A stretch of 64,000 bases of DNA from Pasteurellaceae bacterium. Lineage in GTDB: Bacteria > Pseudomonadota > Gammaproteobacteria > Enterobacterales > Pasteurellaceae. Where the stretch lies: assembly GCA_030527795.1 (NCBI GenBank), contig JAUNAB010000008.1, forward strand, positions 1-64,000. The letters run 5' to 3'. Below are positions 50,231-58,877 of the stretch, piece by piece. Each line of letters starts with the position of its first letter. Position 1 is the stretch's first letter. The position numbers were made by a program, and so were the translations under genes. The notes below the pieces were generated by a model. That model ran no database searches. It saw only the letters and a program-made list of their open reading frames with translations, and had not been told where the DNA came from.

Positions 50231-51733
50231 TTATTTTTTCAACGCACCCAAAATCCCACGGACAATTTGTTGGGTAATTTGGTTGCGAATATTACGCCCC
50301 ACCGATTTCGCCACACCGCTCACAATTTGTTCGGTCGCAGAAAGTTGCTCGCCTTTTTTCTTCGTGCCGAAAATCATTCGGCTTAAACTGCCCAAAAAGC
50401 CTTCATCTTGTTCCGCTTGCTCGGCTTGTTTTTGTGCTACGGCATCTAAATCCGCTTGGGCTTGTTGATTAAGCACTTCAAAGGCGGAAATATTGTCCAC
50501 ATAAGCACTGTAATACGGGTAAAGTTCATCATCTTTTACCCAAGCTAAACGTTGCTCAGCACTTAATGGCGTAAGCTGACTTTTTGGCGGATAAATATAC
50601 GCCACTTCAACGGGCGTTGGCATACCTTTTTCATCTAAAAATGACACCAACGCTTGCCCAACGCCCAGTGTTGAAATGGTTTCCACCACATTCACATTTG
50701 GATTAGAACGGAAGGTTTCCGCAGCAGATTTGACAGCTTTTTGATCACGTGGTGTAAAGGCACGCAAAGCGTGTTGAATACGGTTACCCAGCTGACCAAG
50801 CACCGTATCAGGCAAATCTAATGGGTTTTGCGTAACAAAATAAATCCCCACCCCTTTAGAACGAATTAATCTTACCACTTGTTCCACTTTATCCACTAAC
50901 GCCTGTGGTGCGCCATCAAAAAGTAAGTGAGCTTCATCAAAAAACATCACAAATTTCGGTTTATCAGGATCGCCCACTTCAGGCAATTTCTCAAACAATT
51001 CTGCCATTAACCATAACAAAAATGCACTATACATTTTAGGCGAGTTAATTAATTTTTCCGAATTTAAAATGTTAATTACCCCACGTCCATCACGGGTTTG
51101 TAACCAATCCTCTAAATTTAACGCAGGTTCGCCAAATAAGTTGGTTGCTCCTTCATTTTCCAATGCCAACAAAGCACGTTGAATCGCTCCCACACTCGCC
51201 GCTGACACATTGCCGTATTCCGTTTGGAATTGTTTTGCGTTATCCGCAACATATTTGAGCATTGCACGCAAATCTTTTAAATCAATCAGTAACAACCCTT
51301 TATCGTCCGCAACCCGAAAGACTAAATTCAGCAATCCTTCTTGTGTACTATTTAAATTAAGCAAACGTGATAATAACAATGGCCCCATTTCCGAAATAGT
51401 GGTTCGCAACGGAATCCCCGTTTCACCATAGACATCCCAAAAGGACACAGGGTATCCAGCAAGATAGGATTCGCCCCCCAGTTGAAATTGCGTGATACGT
51501 TCTGCAATTTTGCCTTGCATTGTTCCCGCTTGGCACAGCCCCGATAAATCGCCCTTCACATCAACTAAAAAAACAGGCACACCATCATCACTAAAGGCTT
51601 CTGCCATTTTGCGTAAACTGACGGTTTTCCCCGTTCCTGTCGCCCCCGCGATCAAACCGTGGCGGTTTGCCATTTTGGCTTGAATACCGAGAATTTGCCC
51701 TTGCTCTGTTTGGGCTAAGTGATATAGGCTCAT
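50231..51733 (-). CDS. HerA-like ATPase (YjgR, DUF853)
   Basis: A 500-residue P-loop protein of the HerA/FtsK-like group with Walker A GATGTGKTVSL (30-40), Walker B KFVMFFDEAHLLF (about 249-261) and FVTQNPLDLPDTVLGQLGNR, the arginine-finger region. Matches E. coli YjgR in size and layout; its biological role is not settled. The last 90 residues, rich in Ala, Gln and Glu, look helical. Single gene with a convergent neighbour. Confidence 0.88.
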   Translation of the reverse strand: MSLYHLAQTEQGQILGIQAKMANRHGLIAGATGTGKTVSLRKMAEAFSDDGVPVFLVDVKGDLSGLCQAGTMQGKIAERITQFQLGGESYLAGYPVSFWDVYGETGIPLRTTISEMGPLLLSRLLNLNSTQEGLLNLVFRVADDKGLLLIDLKDLRAMLKYVADNAKQFQTEYGNVSAASVGAIQRALLALENEGATNLFGEPALNLEDWLQTRDGRGVINILNSEKLINSPKMYSAFLLWLMAELFEKLPEVGDPDKPKFVMFFDEAHLLFDGAPQALVDKVEQVVRLIRSKGVGIYFVTQNPLDLPDTVLGQLGNRIQHALRAFTPRDQKAVKSAAETFRSNPNVNVVETISTLGVGQALVSFLDEKGMPTPVEVAYIYPPKSQLTPLSAEQRLAWVKDDELYPYYSAYVDNISAFEVLNQQAQADLDAVAQKQAEQAEQDEGFLGSLSRMIFGTKKKGEQLSATEQIVSGVAKSVGRNIRNQITQQIVRGILGALKK

Positions 51734-51939
51734 TATTGTTCCTTAAATTATTGGCAAAAATTGCGGTTATCATAAGAAAAAAATGCACAAGGGTCAAAAA
51801 ATCTTGTGATTTTTGACCGCGGTATTGCTTGATTTCATTAAGATAAACAACATTATCGCTCACATTGTCGTTCGACAGCCTATTTTCTTTCCCTTATACT
51901 TTTCTCATTATTTCTCGGTTTTATTGATTAGGAAAAATT

Positions 51940-52782
51940 ATGCTCAAAGTTCATTGCTTAACAACAGGTTGGGTACAAATCAAAATTCATCATCAACTGG
52001 CACGATTTTTTGCGCGCCCTGCACGTGTACTTGACGTATTAACCGATCGTCAATGGTCTGCACATTTACCAATCGGATTTTGGTTAATTGAACATCCCGA
52101 AGGGCTTATTATGGTTGATACAGGGGAAAGCCATCACGCCAATAATCAGGGTTATCAACCTTGGTATCATCCATTTATGCGTTTGTGCGAACGTCGTGGC
52201 GTATTGCCCGAGGAATAAATCGGTTCGGTATTATGTGTCCATGGCATTGACCCACTCAATATCCAAACCGTAGTGATGACACATATGCACGGCGATCACG
52301 CAGGCGGGATTCCTAATTTCCCTAATAGTTATTTTTTACTCAGTGAAACTGAACGGCACGCAATTCAAGCTAAAGATGCGGTATTTAATGGCTATTTAAC
52401 AATGCACTACCCAACGTGGTTTAAACCTAACCCCATCCGTTTTAATGACGGCGCCTTTGAGAGTTTTGAGTCTAGCCATAAATTAACACAAGACGGCAAA
52501 ATCCGCCTTGTACCAACGACTGGACATACCCTTGGGCATCAAGCAGTCATCGTAGATATGGGCGATTATTATATTTTTATCGGCGGCGACGCCAGTTACA
52601 GCGAAGATTATCTACTCAATGGCGATATTGACGGGGTGTGCATTGACGGAAAATTGCACCGCGAAACCACCGCACGCATTCGCGAACTGTGCCAACGCAA
52701 ACCTACGATTACGCAATTTGCCCACGATTTTAACAGTGAATTACGTTTGCTGAATAAACAATTCACCCAAGTCAAAAAATAA
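51940..52782 (+). pseudogene. Metallo-beta-lactamase-fold hydrolase, in-frame stop
   Basis: The frame from ATG 51940 runs 92 codons to a TAA (52216-52218) and continues in the same frame to 52782, 280 codons in all. The downstream part begins with the metal motif THMHGDHAGG and has PTTGHTLGHQ and the IGGDASYSEDY ligand, so the fold is that of lactonase-like hydrolases. The upstream part (PIGFWLIEHPEGLIMVDTG) supplies the first strands. A single nonsense change separates the two; otherwise the gene looks whole. Confidence 0.85.
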
Positions 52783-52783
52783 A

Positions 52784-52826
52784 AAAACCGCGGTCAAAAA
52801 TTCTCTCGTTTTTTTGACCGCGGTTT
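52784..52826. repeat. Paired CCGCGG motif at the hydrolase / OPT junction
   Basis: Perfect inverted pair between convergent genes, forward orientation of the 38-bp format. Confidence 0.88.
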
Positions 52827-52840
52827 AATTTTAAACTCGT

Positions 52841-54844
52841 TTATTGCTCTTTTTTAACACGCAATACACGCAAGGCGTAAATGCCAATGCCTGCAACAAA
52901 GACTAACAAGCCTAATTTTTCAGCCCACGCATCCCAATTTTCTAGGCTTAATGCTAATGGGGCATCTGAACCTCCTGAAGTTACGCTCGCAGCGATAACG
53001 AAAGCGAGGATAACCCCAATTAAACTTTCGCCGACAATCAGACCCGCGGCAAATAACGTGCCGTAACGTTCTGCTTTTTTCTTCAACTCAACAGAATCTT
53101 TGCCTTTTGCTTTCGCGTAACTGTCAAGATGACGATTAATTAACCAAGCTAATAACGCACCGATAAAAATTGGAGAATTAATTGATGGCGGCAAGTAAAT
53201 CCCGATACCCACTGCAAGTGCTGGCAAGGCGAATTTATTACTGCTTTGTTTTTTAATCAACGCATCAATGATGATTAACACAATGCCGAGTCCCACACCA
53301 AATAAAATGTAATCCCATTGTAGATTATGCGAGAAAATCCCGTTAGCAATGGTCATCATTAAAGTGGCTTGTGGTGCAGATAAAGCTTGGCTTGCATCCA
53401 TTGACTCACGTGGCATCGCCCCCGAAAAACCATAGGCGTTATACAAGGTTTCAAGCACTGGTGCAATTACAATCGCCCCCACAATGACCCCGATAATTAA
53501 CGCAAACTGTTGACGCCAAGGGGTCGCTTTCACGAGATAACCCGTTTTCAAATCTTGTAAATTATCGTTGGAAATGGCTGCCACACAAATGACGATAGCT
53601 GCAGTGAAAATGGTTAATGCGGTTAAGAATTTTTGCCCGTCAGCCGTATCTAATAGTCCCGATACATTACCAATTAACATTAGGGTTAACGCAGTTAACA
53701 CAACGGAAATAATCCCAATACCTGAAAGTGGGCTTGATGATGACCCAACCATCCCCGCCATATAACCACAAGCAGCGGCGACAAAGAAGCCAATCACCAC
53801 AGCTAAAATGGTACAAACTAGAATTAAAGTAATGCCTAAACCTGCTGAAATGCCAACAGGTTGTAAGAAGCTATATAGTGCCAAAACAATCAATAATGCA
53901 CTTATCAAGGTCACGCCAATGAGTGCTTTTGGCGATAAGTCCTGATTTCTACTGTCCACATTGTTGTTATTTTTTAAGGCACGGAACGATTGTGCAGTAC
54001 CTTCAATCATTGGTTTAAGTAACACTAACAATGTCCAAACCGCAGACACTCCAATTACTCCAACCCCAATTAAACGCACTTTAGCTTTCCAAATGCCTAA
54101 GGCGTAATCAATCATACTAGCATCAGCAGGCATTGGTGTACTGGCGGTGAAATACGGTACGGCAATCCCCCACGCGAACACAATGCCGATAATAATCGCG
54201 ATACCGCCGACCATTCCCACTAAATAGCCCGCACCTAATAAGGCAAAAGAAAAACCCATTGGCAATTGGAAAATCGCATTGCCACCTTTAAACCAAATAC
54301 TTGCACCGCCCGCCACCACACGTAGCCCTTGACTAAGGAAACTTGCCACTGCTGATAATAATGTTCCTAATGCGATTTCTTTGATGCCACTGCCATTTTT
54401 ACTGTCATCTCCTGCTTTTAAAATTTCAGCCGCCGCAACCCCTTCAGGGTAAGGCAAATTGCTTTGTACAACCATAACGTGACGTAATGGTGCAGTAAAA
54501 ATCACGCCAAGCATTCCGCCTGAAATACAAATAAGTAAGGTTTGCCAAAATGGGAAGCCCTGCCAATATCCCATCATTAACATTGCAGGCAAGACGAAAA
54601 TAACCGATGATAATGTCCCAGCAGATGATGCTTGTGTTTGCACCATATTGTTTTCTAAGATGTTCGCATCTTTGAAAAGTTTGAGTACCGCCATAGAAAT
54701 TACCGCGGCTGGAATAGATGAGGCAAACGTAAGCCCCACTTTTAGACCAAGATAGACGTTGGACGCAGTAAAAATCACGGTAATTAATGCACCGAGAATC
54801 ATACCACGCAACGTGAGCTCTTTTAACGTTGTTTGAGTAGTCAT
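52841..54844 (-). CDS. OPT-family oligopeptide transporter
   Basis: Large membrane protein (667 residues from the ATG at 54844, which has a TAGGT site) with about 14-16 hydrophobic segments, typical of the bacterial branch of the oligopeptide transporter superfamily. Landmarks are TASNVYLGLKVGLTFASSIPAAVISM (about 26-51, quoted by its core NVYLGLKVG), VVQSNLPYPEGVAAAEIL and the NDNLQDLKTGYLVKATPWRQQ motif (NDNLQDLKTGYLVGATP in relatives). Longer in-frame starts upstream give an atypical extension. Substrate unknown; peptides or metal chelates are typical. Confidence 0.88.
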   Translation of the reverse strand: MTTQTTLKELTLRGMILGALITVIFTASNVYLGLKVGLTFASSIPAAVISMAVLKLFKDANILENNMVQTQASSAGTLSSVIFVLPAMLMMGYWQGFPFWQTLLICISGGMLGVIFTAPLRHVMVVQSNLPYPEGVAAAEILKAGDDSKNGSGIKEIALGTLLSAVASFLSQGLRVVAGGASIWFKGGNAIFQLPMGFSFALLGAGYLVGMVGGIAIIIGIVFAWGIAVPYFTASTPMPADASMIDYALGIWKAKVRLIGVGVIGVSAVWTLLVLLKPMIEGTAQSFRALKNNNNVDSRNQDLSPKALIGVTLISALLIVLALYSFLQPVGISAGLGITLILVCTILAVVIGFFVAAACGYMAGMVGSSSSPLSGIGIISVVLTALTLMLIGNVSGLLDTADGQKFLTALTIFTAAIVICVAAISNDNLQDLKTGYLVKATPWRQQFALIIGVIVGAIVIAPVLETLYNAYGFSGAMPRESMDASQALSAPQATLMMTIANGIFSHNLQWDYILFGVGLGIVLIIIDALIKKQSSNKFALPALAVGIGIYLPPSINSPIFIGALLAWLINRHLDSYAKAKGKDSVELKKKAERYGTLFAAGLIVGESLIGVILAFVIAASVTSGGSDAPLALSLENWDAWAEKLGLLVFVAGIGIYALRVLRVKKEQ

Positions 54845-54999
54845 TGTGATACCTATAAAAATAAATGGTGCAAGGATTTTACTGATATTTGTTTTAAAAA
54901 CAAATTTTATTGAATTTTTTTCAAGTTTAATTGGAAAATATTTAATATTCAAACCAAATCTGTTTAATTTTTGATACTTTTTCTCACAATGCGTATTAA

Positions 55000-55548
55000 T
55001 TAGCCAGTTACTTGCTGAGTTAACCAATCTCGTAAGCTATATACCGCGGTCAAACTCCGTGCATCATAAAAATCAGGATCGTCCAATAATTGAGCAAGAT
55101 TAGCCAATGGATAACGCACTAATTGTACAGGTTCTGGTTCATCGCCTAACAAACGACTTTGATAAAGATAGCGTGCAATCAAAATGTGCATCGGGCTATT
55201 CATAAAAGTTAACGAAGAATTCACCGTGCGTAATAAGACAAATTCACGTGCACCTAGCCCAATTTCTTCTTGTAGCTCACGATTGGCACTCTGTTCAGGC
55301 GTTTCATTTTCTTCCATTAAGCCTTTAACGAAGCCTAATTCATAACGCTCCGTCCCCATTGCGTATTCACGAATCATCAATAGTTCATCGCCATCTAACG
55401 CCAGCACCATTACCGCCGCACGTTTAGCGGGACGAAATCGTTCATAAGTACGCTGTTCGCCATTGGAAAATTTCAAATCAACTTGTTGAATTTCAAATAA
55501 TCGAGATTTTGCGATCACAGAAATTGAAAGAATTTCAGGTTTTTGCAT
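55000..55548 (-). CDS. nudE: ADP compounds hydrolase NudE
   Basis: Nudix hydrolase acting on ADP-ribose, NADH and diadenosine polyphosphates. The ATG at 55548 (182 residues, MQKPEILSISV) has a GGAG site and matches E. coli NudE; several upstream in-frame ATGs have no good site. The Nudix box is intact: GLMEENETPEQSANRE followed by LQEEIGLG. Divergent from hslR, 84 bp away. Confidence 0.9.
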   Translation of the reverse strand: MQKPEILSISVIAKSRLFEIQQVDLKFSNGEQRTYERFRPAKRAAVMVLALDGDELLMIREYAMGTERYELGFVKGLMEENETPEQSANRELQEEIGLGAREFVLLRTVNSSLTFMNSPMHILIARYLYQSRLLGDEPEPVQLVRYPLANLAQLLDDPDFYDARSLTAVYSLRDWLTQQVTG

Positions 55549-55632
55549 AAGTTGCTCCATTGAATCAGCATTGACAATTACGCTCATCACGATACCATAA
55601 TTTAAGCACAAAATACTCACGGAAAACAAAAA

Positions 55633-56049
55633 ATGGCAAAAAACAGACAGAATAAACAAGATACAGATAAAGACGTCACTCGCCTAGATAAATGGTTATG
55701 GGCAGCACGCTTTTATAAAACGCGAACTATCGCCAAAGAAATGATTGACGGCGGCAAAGTGCATTACAACGGGCAACGTACCAAGCCCAATAAAACCGTA
55801 GAAATTGGTGCACTCATTAAGTTACGCCAAGGTTCAGATGAAAAAGAAATTCAAGTGCTGGCATTAGCAACCCAGCGCCGTGGTGCACCCGAAGCTCAGT
55901 TGCTCTATCAAGAAACCGAGCAAAGTTTACAAAAACGGGAACAACTGGCGCTTGCACGTAAGAATAATGCCCTGACGATGCCCCATCCTGATCGTCGCCC
56001 CAACAAAAAAGAACGGCGTAATTTAATCAAATTTAAACATCAAGAATAG
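55633..56049 (+). CDS. hslR: Ribosome-associated heat-shock protein Hsp15
   Basis: S4-domain RNA-binding protein that rescues stalled 50S subunits carrying nascent-chain tRNA. The 138 residues include TRLDKWLWAARFYKTRTIA (about 16-34) with the S4 signature GGKVHYNGQRTKPNK following, and a basic C-terminal tail (DRRPNKKERRNLIKFKH). Length fits Hsp15. Confidence 0.93.
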   Translation: MAKNRQNKQDTDKDVTRLDKWLWAARFYKTRTIAKEMIDGGKVHYNGQRTKPNKTVEIGALIKLRQGSDEKEIQVLALATQRRGAPEAQLLYQETEQSLQKREQLALARKNNALTMPHPDRRPNKKERRNLIKFKHQE

Positions 56050-56107
56050 ATTTTCACGGCAATTTATGCTTTAATTTGCACACTACATTCGTATTAAGGT
56101 TTAATCA

Positions 56108-57093
56108 ATGATTAGTGGTCTTTTTATTGGCGCCCTTTTTGGTGCGTTGCTTCAAGCAGGACAATTCTGTTTTGTTTCGGGTTTTCGCCGAATTTATACA
56201 CAAAAAAATACGCAATTTTTGACCGCGGTTTTTATCGCGATCTCCATTCAATCCATTGGTCTATTTGCCCTACAAGATATTGGCGTTATTAGCTTGCCCA
56301 ACGGCGATCTGCCCCTGGTGGCTACCCTTGTCGGTGTTTTTCTGTTTGGCTTTGGAATGAATTTGGCGGGTTGCTGTGGTTCGGGGGCGTGGTTTCGTTT
56401 GGGCGAAGAACTGGTTGGCAGTTGGCTAGCGTTGATGACTTTTTCAATCACAATGGCATCAACCCAAACGGGCAGCCTAAAACCGTGGATTCAACCTTGG
56501 ACGAACGAGAGCTTGCCGCTCGCACAATCTACAATAGCCTACAAATTCCGCCTTGGATTTTGACCGCGGTTTTATGCCTCATTACCCTTTCACTCTATCT
56601 CTATCAACGCAAACATCCTCGCTTTAGCCCACCGCGGTCAAAATTTTCATTAAATTTAAATAGTACAGCCATTTTAATCGGGTTACTTGGCATCGTGGCT
56701 TGGTATTTGAGTGCACAAACGGGGCGTAATTTTGGTTTCGGGATTGCTGTGCCGTCTGCCAATGTGGTGCAATATTTAGTCACAGGACAGCAGCGTTATT
56801 TCAACTGGAGCAGCCTGTTTGTGATCGGCATTTTAATCAGGGCAATGATAATAGCAAAAATCAGGGGCGAATTACAACTCACCTTTCCACCTGATAGCCA
56901 AACCGTATTCAAACGCCTGATTGGCGGTATCCTAATGGCGATCAGGGCTTCACTCGCAGGCGGTTGCACCGTCACCAATTCATTGGTTGCGACCGCCTAT
57001 TTCTCTTGGCAAGGTTGGCTTGCCACTGTAATGATTATTATCGGCTTATGGATTTCAAGTGCGATTTTCAAACCCACTCAATGTAAAATTTAA
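56108..57093 (+). pseudogene. YeeE/YedE-type sulfur transporter, frameshifted
   Basis: The first frame (56108-56563) encodes the N-terminal half with GALLQAGQFCFVSGFR and FGFGMNLAGCCGSGAWFRLGEE. From roughly 56520-56545 onward the homologous reading moves to the next frame (IYNSLQIPPWILTAVLC onward) and continues to 57093 with RASLAGGCTVTNSLVAT, the second conserved Gly-Cys motif. The shift equals a one-base loss. Both halves of a thiosulfate/sulfur membrane channel are present but not joined, so it is probably inactive. Three CCGCGG motifs lie inside. Confidence 0.82.
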
Positions 57094-57103
57094 GCACATT
57101 TGT

Positions 57104-58477
57104 ATGCAACTCAAACTTCTGTTTACGCTCATTCCGCTTATTCTTGCTGGTTGCGATCAACAACGTGTAACCGAGATTAAAACAGATGAATTATTAAAAA
57201 ATCTGGATAATCCGCAATATGTGATTATTGATACGCGCCCTGATAGCTTATATTTCGGCTTTAAGGATAAAGGTGCAATACGTAGCGTACATATTCAAGG
57301 AGCAATGCAATTTACAACAGGCTGGCTCGATAATATTGAAGCGGCAAAATTTGACAGCTTTGTCAACGGCAAAGGCATTACCAAAGAGAAAACGCTCGTG
57401 TTCTACGATAGTAACTTAGATGACTTAGAACGTGTTACTGCCGAATTTGCCGCCAAAGGTTACCACGTACGAGCCTTTAAAGATTTCATTAATTACGCCA
57501 ATGCGGATTATCCATTAGAAAAATTTGAAAATTGTTCGCTTAGCGTTTCACCTGCTTGGTTAAACGCTACCTTAAACGGCGAAAAACCCGAAAGTTACGC
57601 AAGCGATAAAAAACCAATAGTCTTTGAAGTTTCTTGGGGTGATGTCAAAGACAGTAAGTCCTATGTGCAACACATCAAAGGTGCATACCATTTCAATACC
57701 GACTGGATTGAAAACGCACCTGTTTGGAATTTATCCGATCCCGCGGTCATTGAGCAAAATCTCATTAAAAACGGCATCAGCAAAGATCAACCTGTGGTGG
57801 TGTATTCAGACAATCAAATGGCAGCATTACGCGTACTATGGGCATTAAAATGGGCTGGCGTGGATGACGTTCGCTTTCTCAACGGTGGTTTGAATGTGTG
57901 GATGGATGCCAATCTTCCTGTTGAAACAACGGTAAATACCCCAACACCAGTTCAAGCTTTTGGAGAGTCAATCTCAGCCAATCCGCAAGTGGATATTCCA
58001 ATGCCAGCACAAGCCATTGCTGCCCAAAAACAAGGCTTAAAACTCATTAGTAATCGTGCTTGGGACGAGTATACGGGAAAAATCAGTGGTTATGATTATA
58101 TCCCAGGCAAAGGCGAACCTGAAGGGGCAATTTGGGGCTTTGCAGGAACGGACTCATCCAACGTAGCAGATTTTTACGACCCTGACGGCACCTTGCGTAA
58201 CCCGAACGAAATCTTTGCCTTATGGAAAACTCAAGGGATTGAGCCAACAGACAATCTCGCATTCTATTGTGGAACTGGTTGGCGTGCGTCAGTACCTTGG
58301 TTTATGACCCAATTAGCAGGCTGGCAGCACACCCAAATTTATGACGGCGGTTGGAATGCGTGGCAAATGAACCCTGCATTGCCCGTGCAAAAAGGCGTGG
58401 CATCAGGCGTCACCAAACCTAACGCCTTCAACGACTTCGGTAAAGTCGCCAAACGTGGCAACTCCTGTAAAAGCTAA
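57104..58477 (+). CDS. ynjE: Triple-rhodanese thiosulfate sulfurtransferase, YnjE type
   Basis: Predicted lipoprotein or exported sulfurtransferase of 457 residues. The ATG at 57104 opens MQLKLLFTLIPLILAGC with a lipobox Cys17. Three rhodanese modules follow. The first (VFYDSNLDD) and second (VVYSDNQMA) lack the active cysteine; the third has FYCGTGWRAS with an intact Cys loop, as in E. coli YnjE. It follows the YeeE-type gene by 10 bp, a pairing that suggests a shared sulfur role. The start site has only a weak ribosome-binding sequence. Confidence 0.88.
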   Translation: MQLKLLFTLIPLILAGCDQQRVTEIKTDELLKNLDNPQYVIIDTRPDSLYFGFKDKGAIRSVHIQGAMQFTTGWLDNIEAAKFDSFVNGKGITKEKTLVFYDSNLDDLERVTAEFAAKGYHVRAFKDFINYANADYPLEKFENCSLSVSPAWLNATLNGEKPESYASDKKPIVFEVSWGDVKDSKSYVQHIKGAYHFNTDWIENAPVWNLSDPAVIEQNLIKNGISKDQPVVVYSDNQMAALRVLWALKWAGVDDVRFLNGGLNVWMDANLPVETTVNTPTPVQAFGESISANPQVDIPMPAQAIAAQKQGLKLISNRAWDEYTGKISGYDYIPGKGEPEGAIWGFAGTDSSNVADFYDPDGTLRNPNEIFALWKTQGIEPTDNLAFYCGTGWRASVPWFMTQLAGWQHTQIYDGGWNAWQMNPALPVQKGVASGVTKPNAFNDFGKVAKRGNSCKS

Positions 58478-58483
58478 TCTATA

Positions 58484-58529
58484 AAAAAATTCGGTCAGAA
58501 ATTCAATCATTTTTTTGACCGCGGTTTTT
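58484..58529. repeat. CCGCGG motif pair, left arm decayed
   Basis: The right arm GACCGCGGTTTTT is intact; the left arm reads ATTCGGTCAGAA, having lost the CCGC part. Likely the old terminator of ynjE. Confidence 0.7.
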
Positions 58530-58799
58530 GTTCAATACTGAGAATATATCACCCCCCTCCTTTCCTCTCACCATTCTCAAATCCTGACAATATTTTAGAT
58601 TGTTCATATTAAATTTCATTTAACATCTATTCTAACTAATTGCATTGTGCAAATACTTCTTACTATTTGTTTTCTGTTTAAATCAGACTGTAGCATATTC
58701 CTTTTTTCTAAATTAGAAATTTATTATACTTCTATTTTATATATGGAATCCTATTTTCTTATTTTGTAAACTAATTTTATAGTTTTTTATAGAAAAATA

Positions 58800-58826
58800 A
58801 AATCCCTTACTTTAAATAAGGGATTT
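58800..58826 (-). terminator. Terminator of the autotransporter
   Basis: AAATCCCTTA pairs with TAAGGGATTT, followed on the minus strand by a long T-rich run, about 50 bp after the stop codon. Confidence 0.85.
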
Positions 58827-58877
58827 ACTCGCAATTGAGATAATTTAATTACATTGTTCTTTGTAATTCTGATTTTC

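Larger units (their letters stand above)
58478..58877. other. AT-rich gap between ynjE and the autotransporter
   Basis: About 400 bp without a gene. It holds the degenerate motif pair, a C6 tract at 58552, one copy of an 11-bp direct repeat (TCAGACTGTAG, 58683-58693) and the autotransporter's terminator. Very AT-rich and unlike the flanks. Confidence 0.6.

Noticed and set aside
36646..52218. TAA recoded as a sense codon, since two genes are interrupted only by TAA
   Set aside because: TAA ends many intact genes here at the family's normal length, so it is an ordinary stop; two point mutations are the simpler reading.
58552..58557. C6 tract as a phase-variation switch for the autotransporter
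   Set aside because: It lies downstream of the gene, not in its promoter or reading frame, and six bases is short for slippage.
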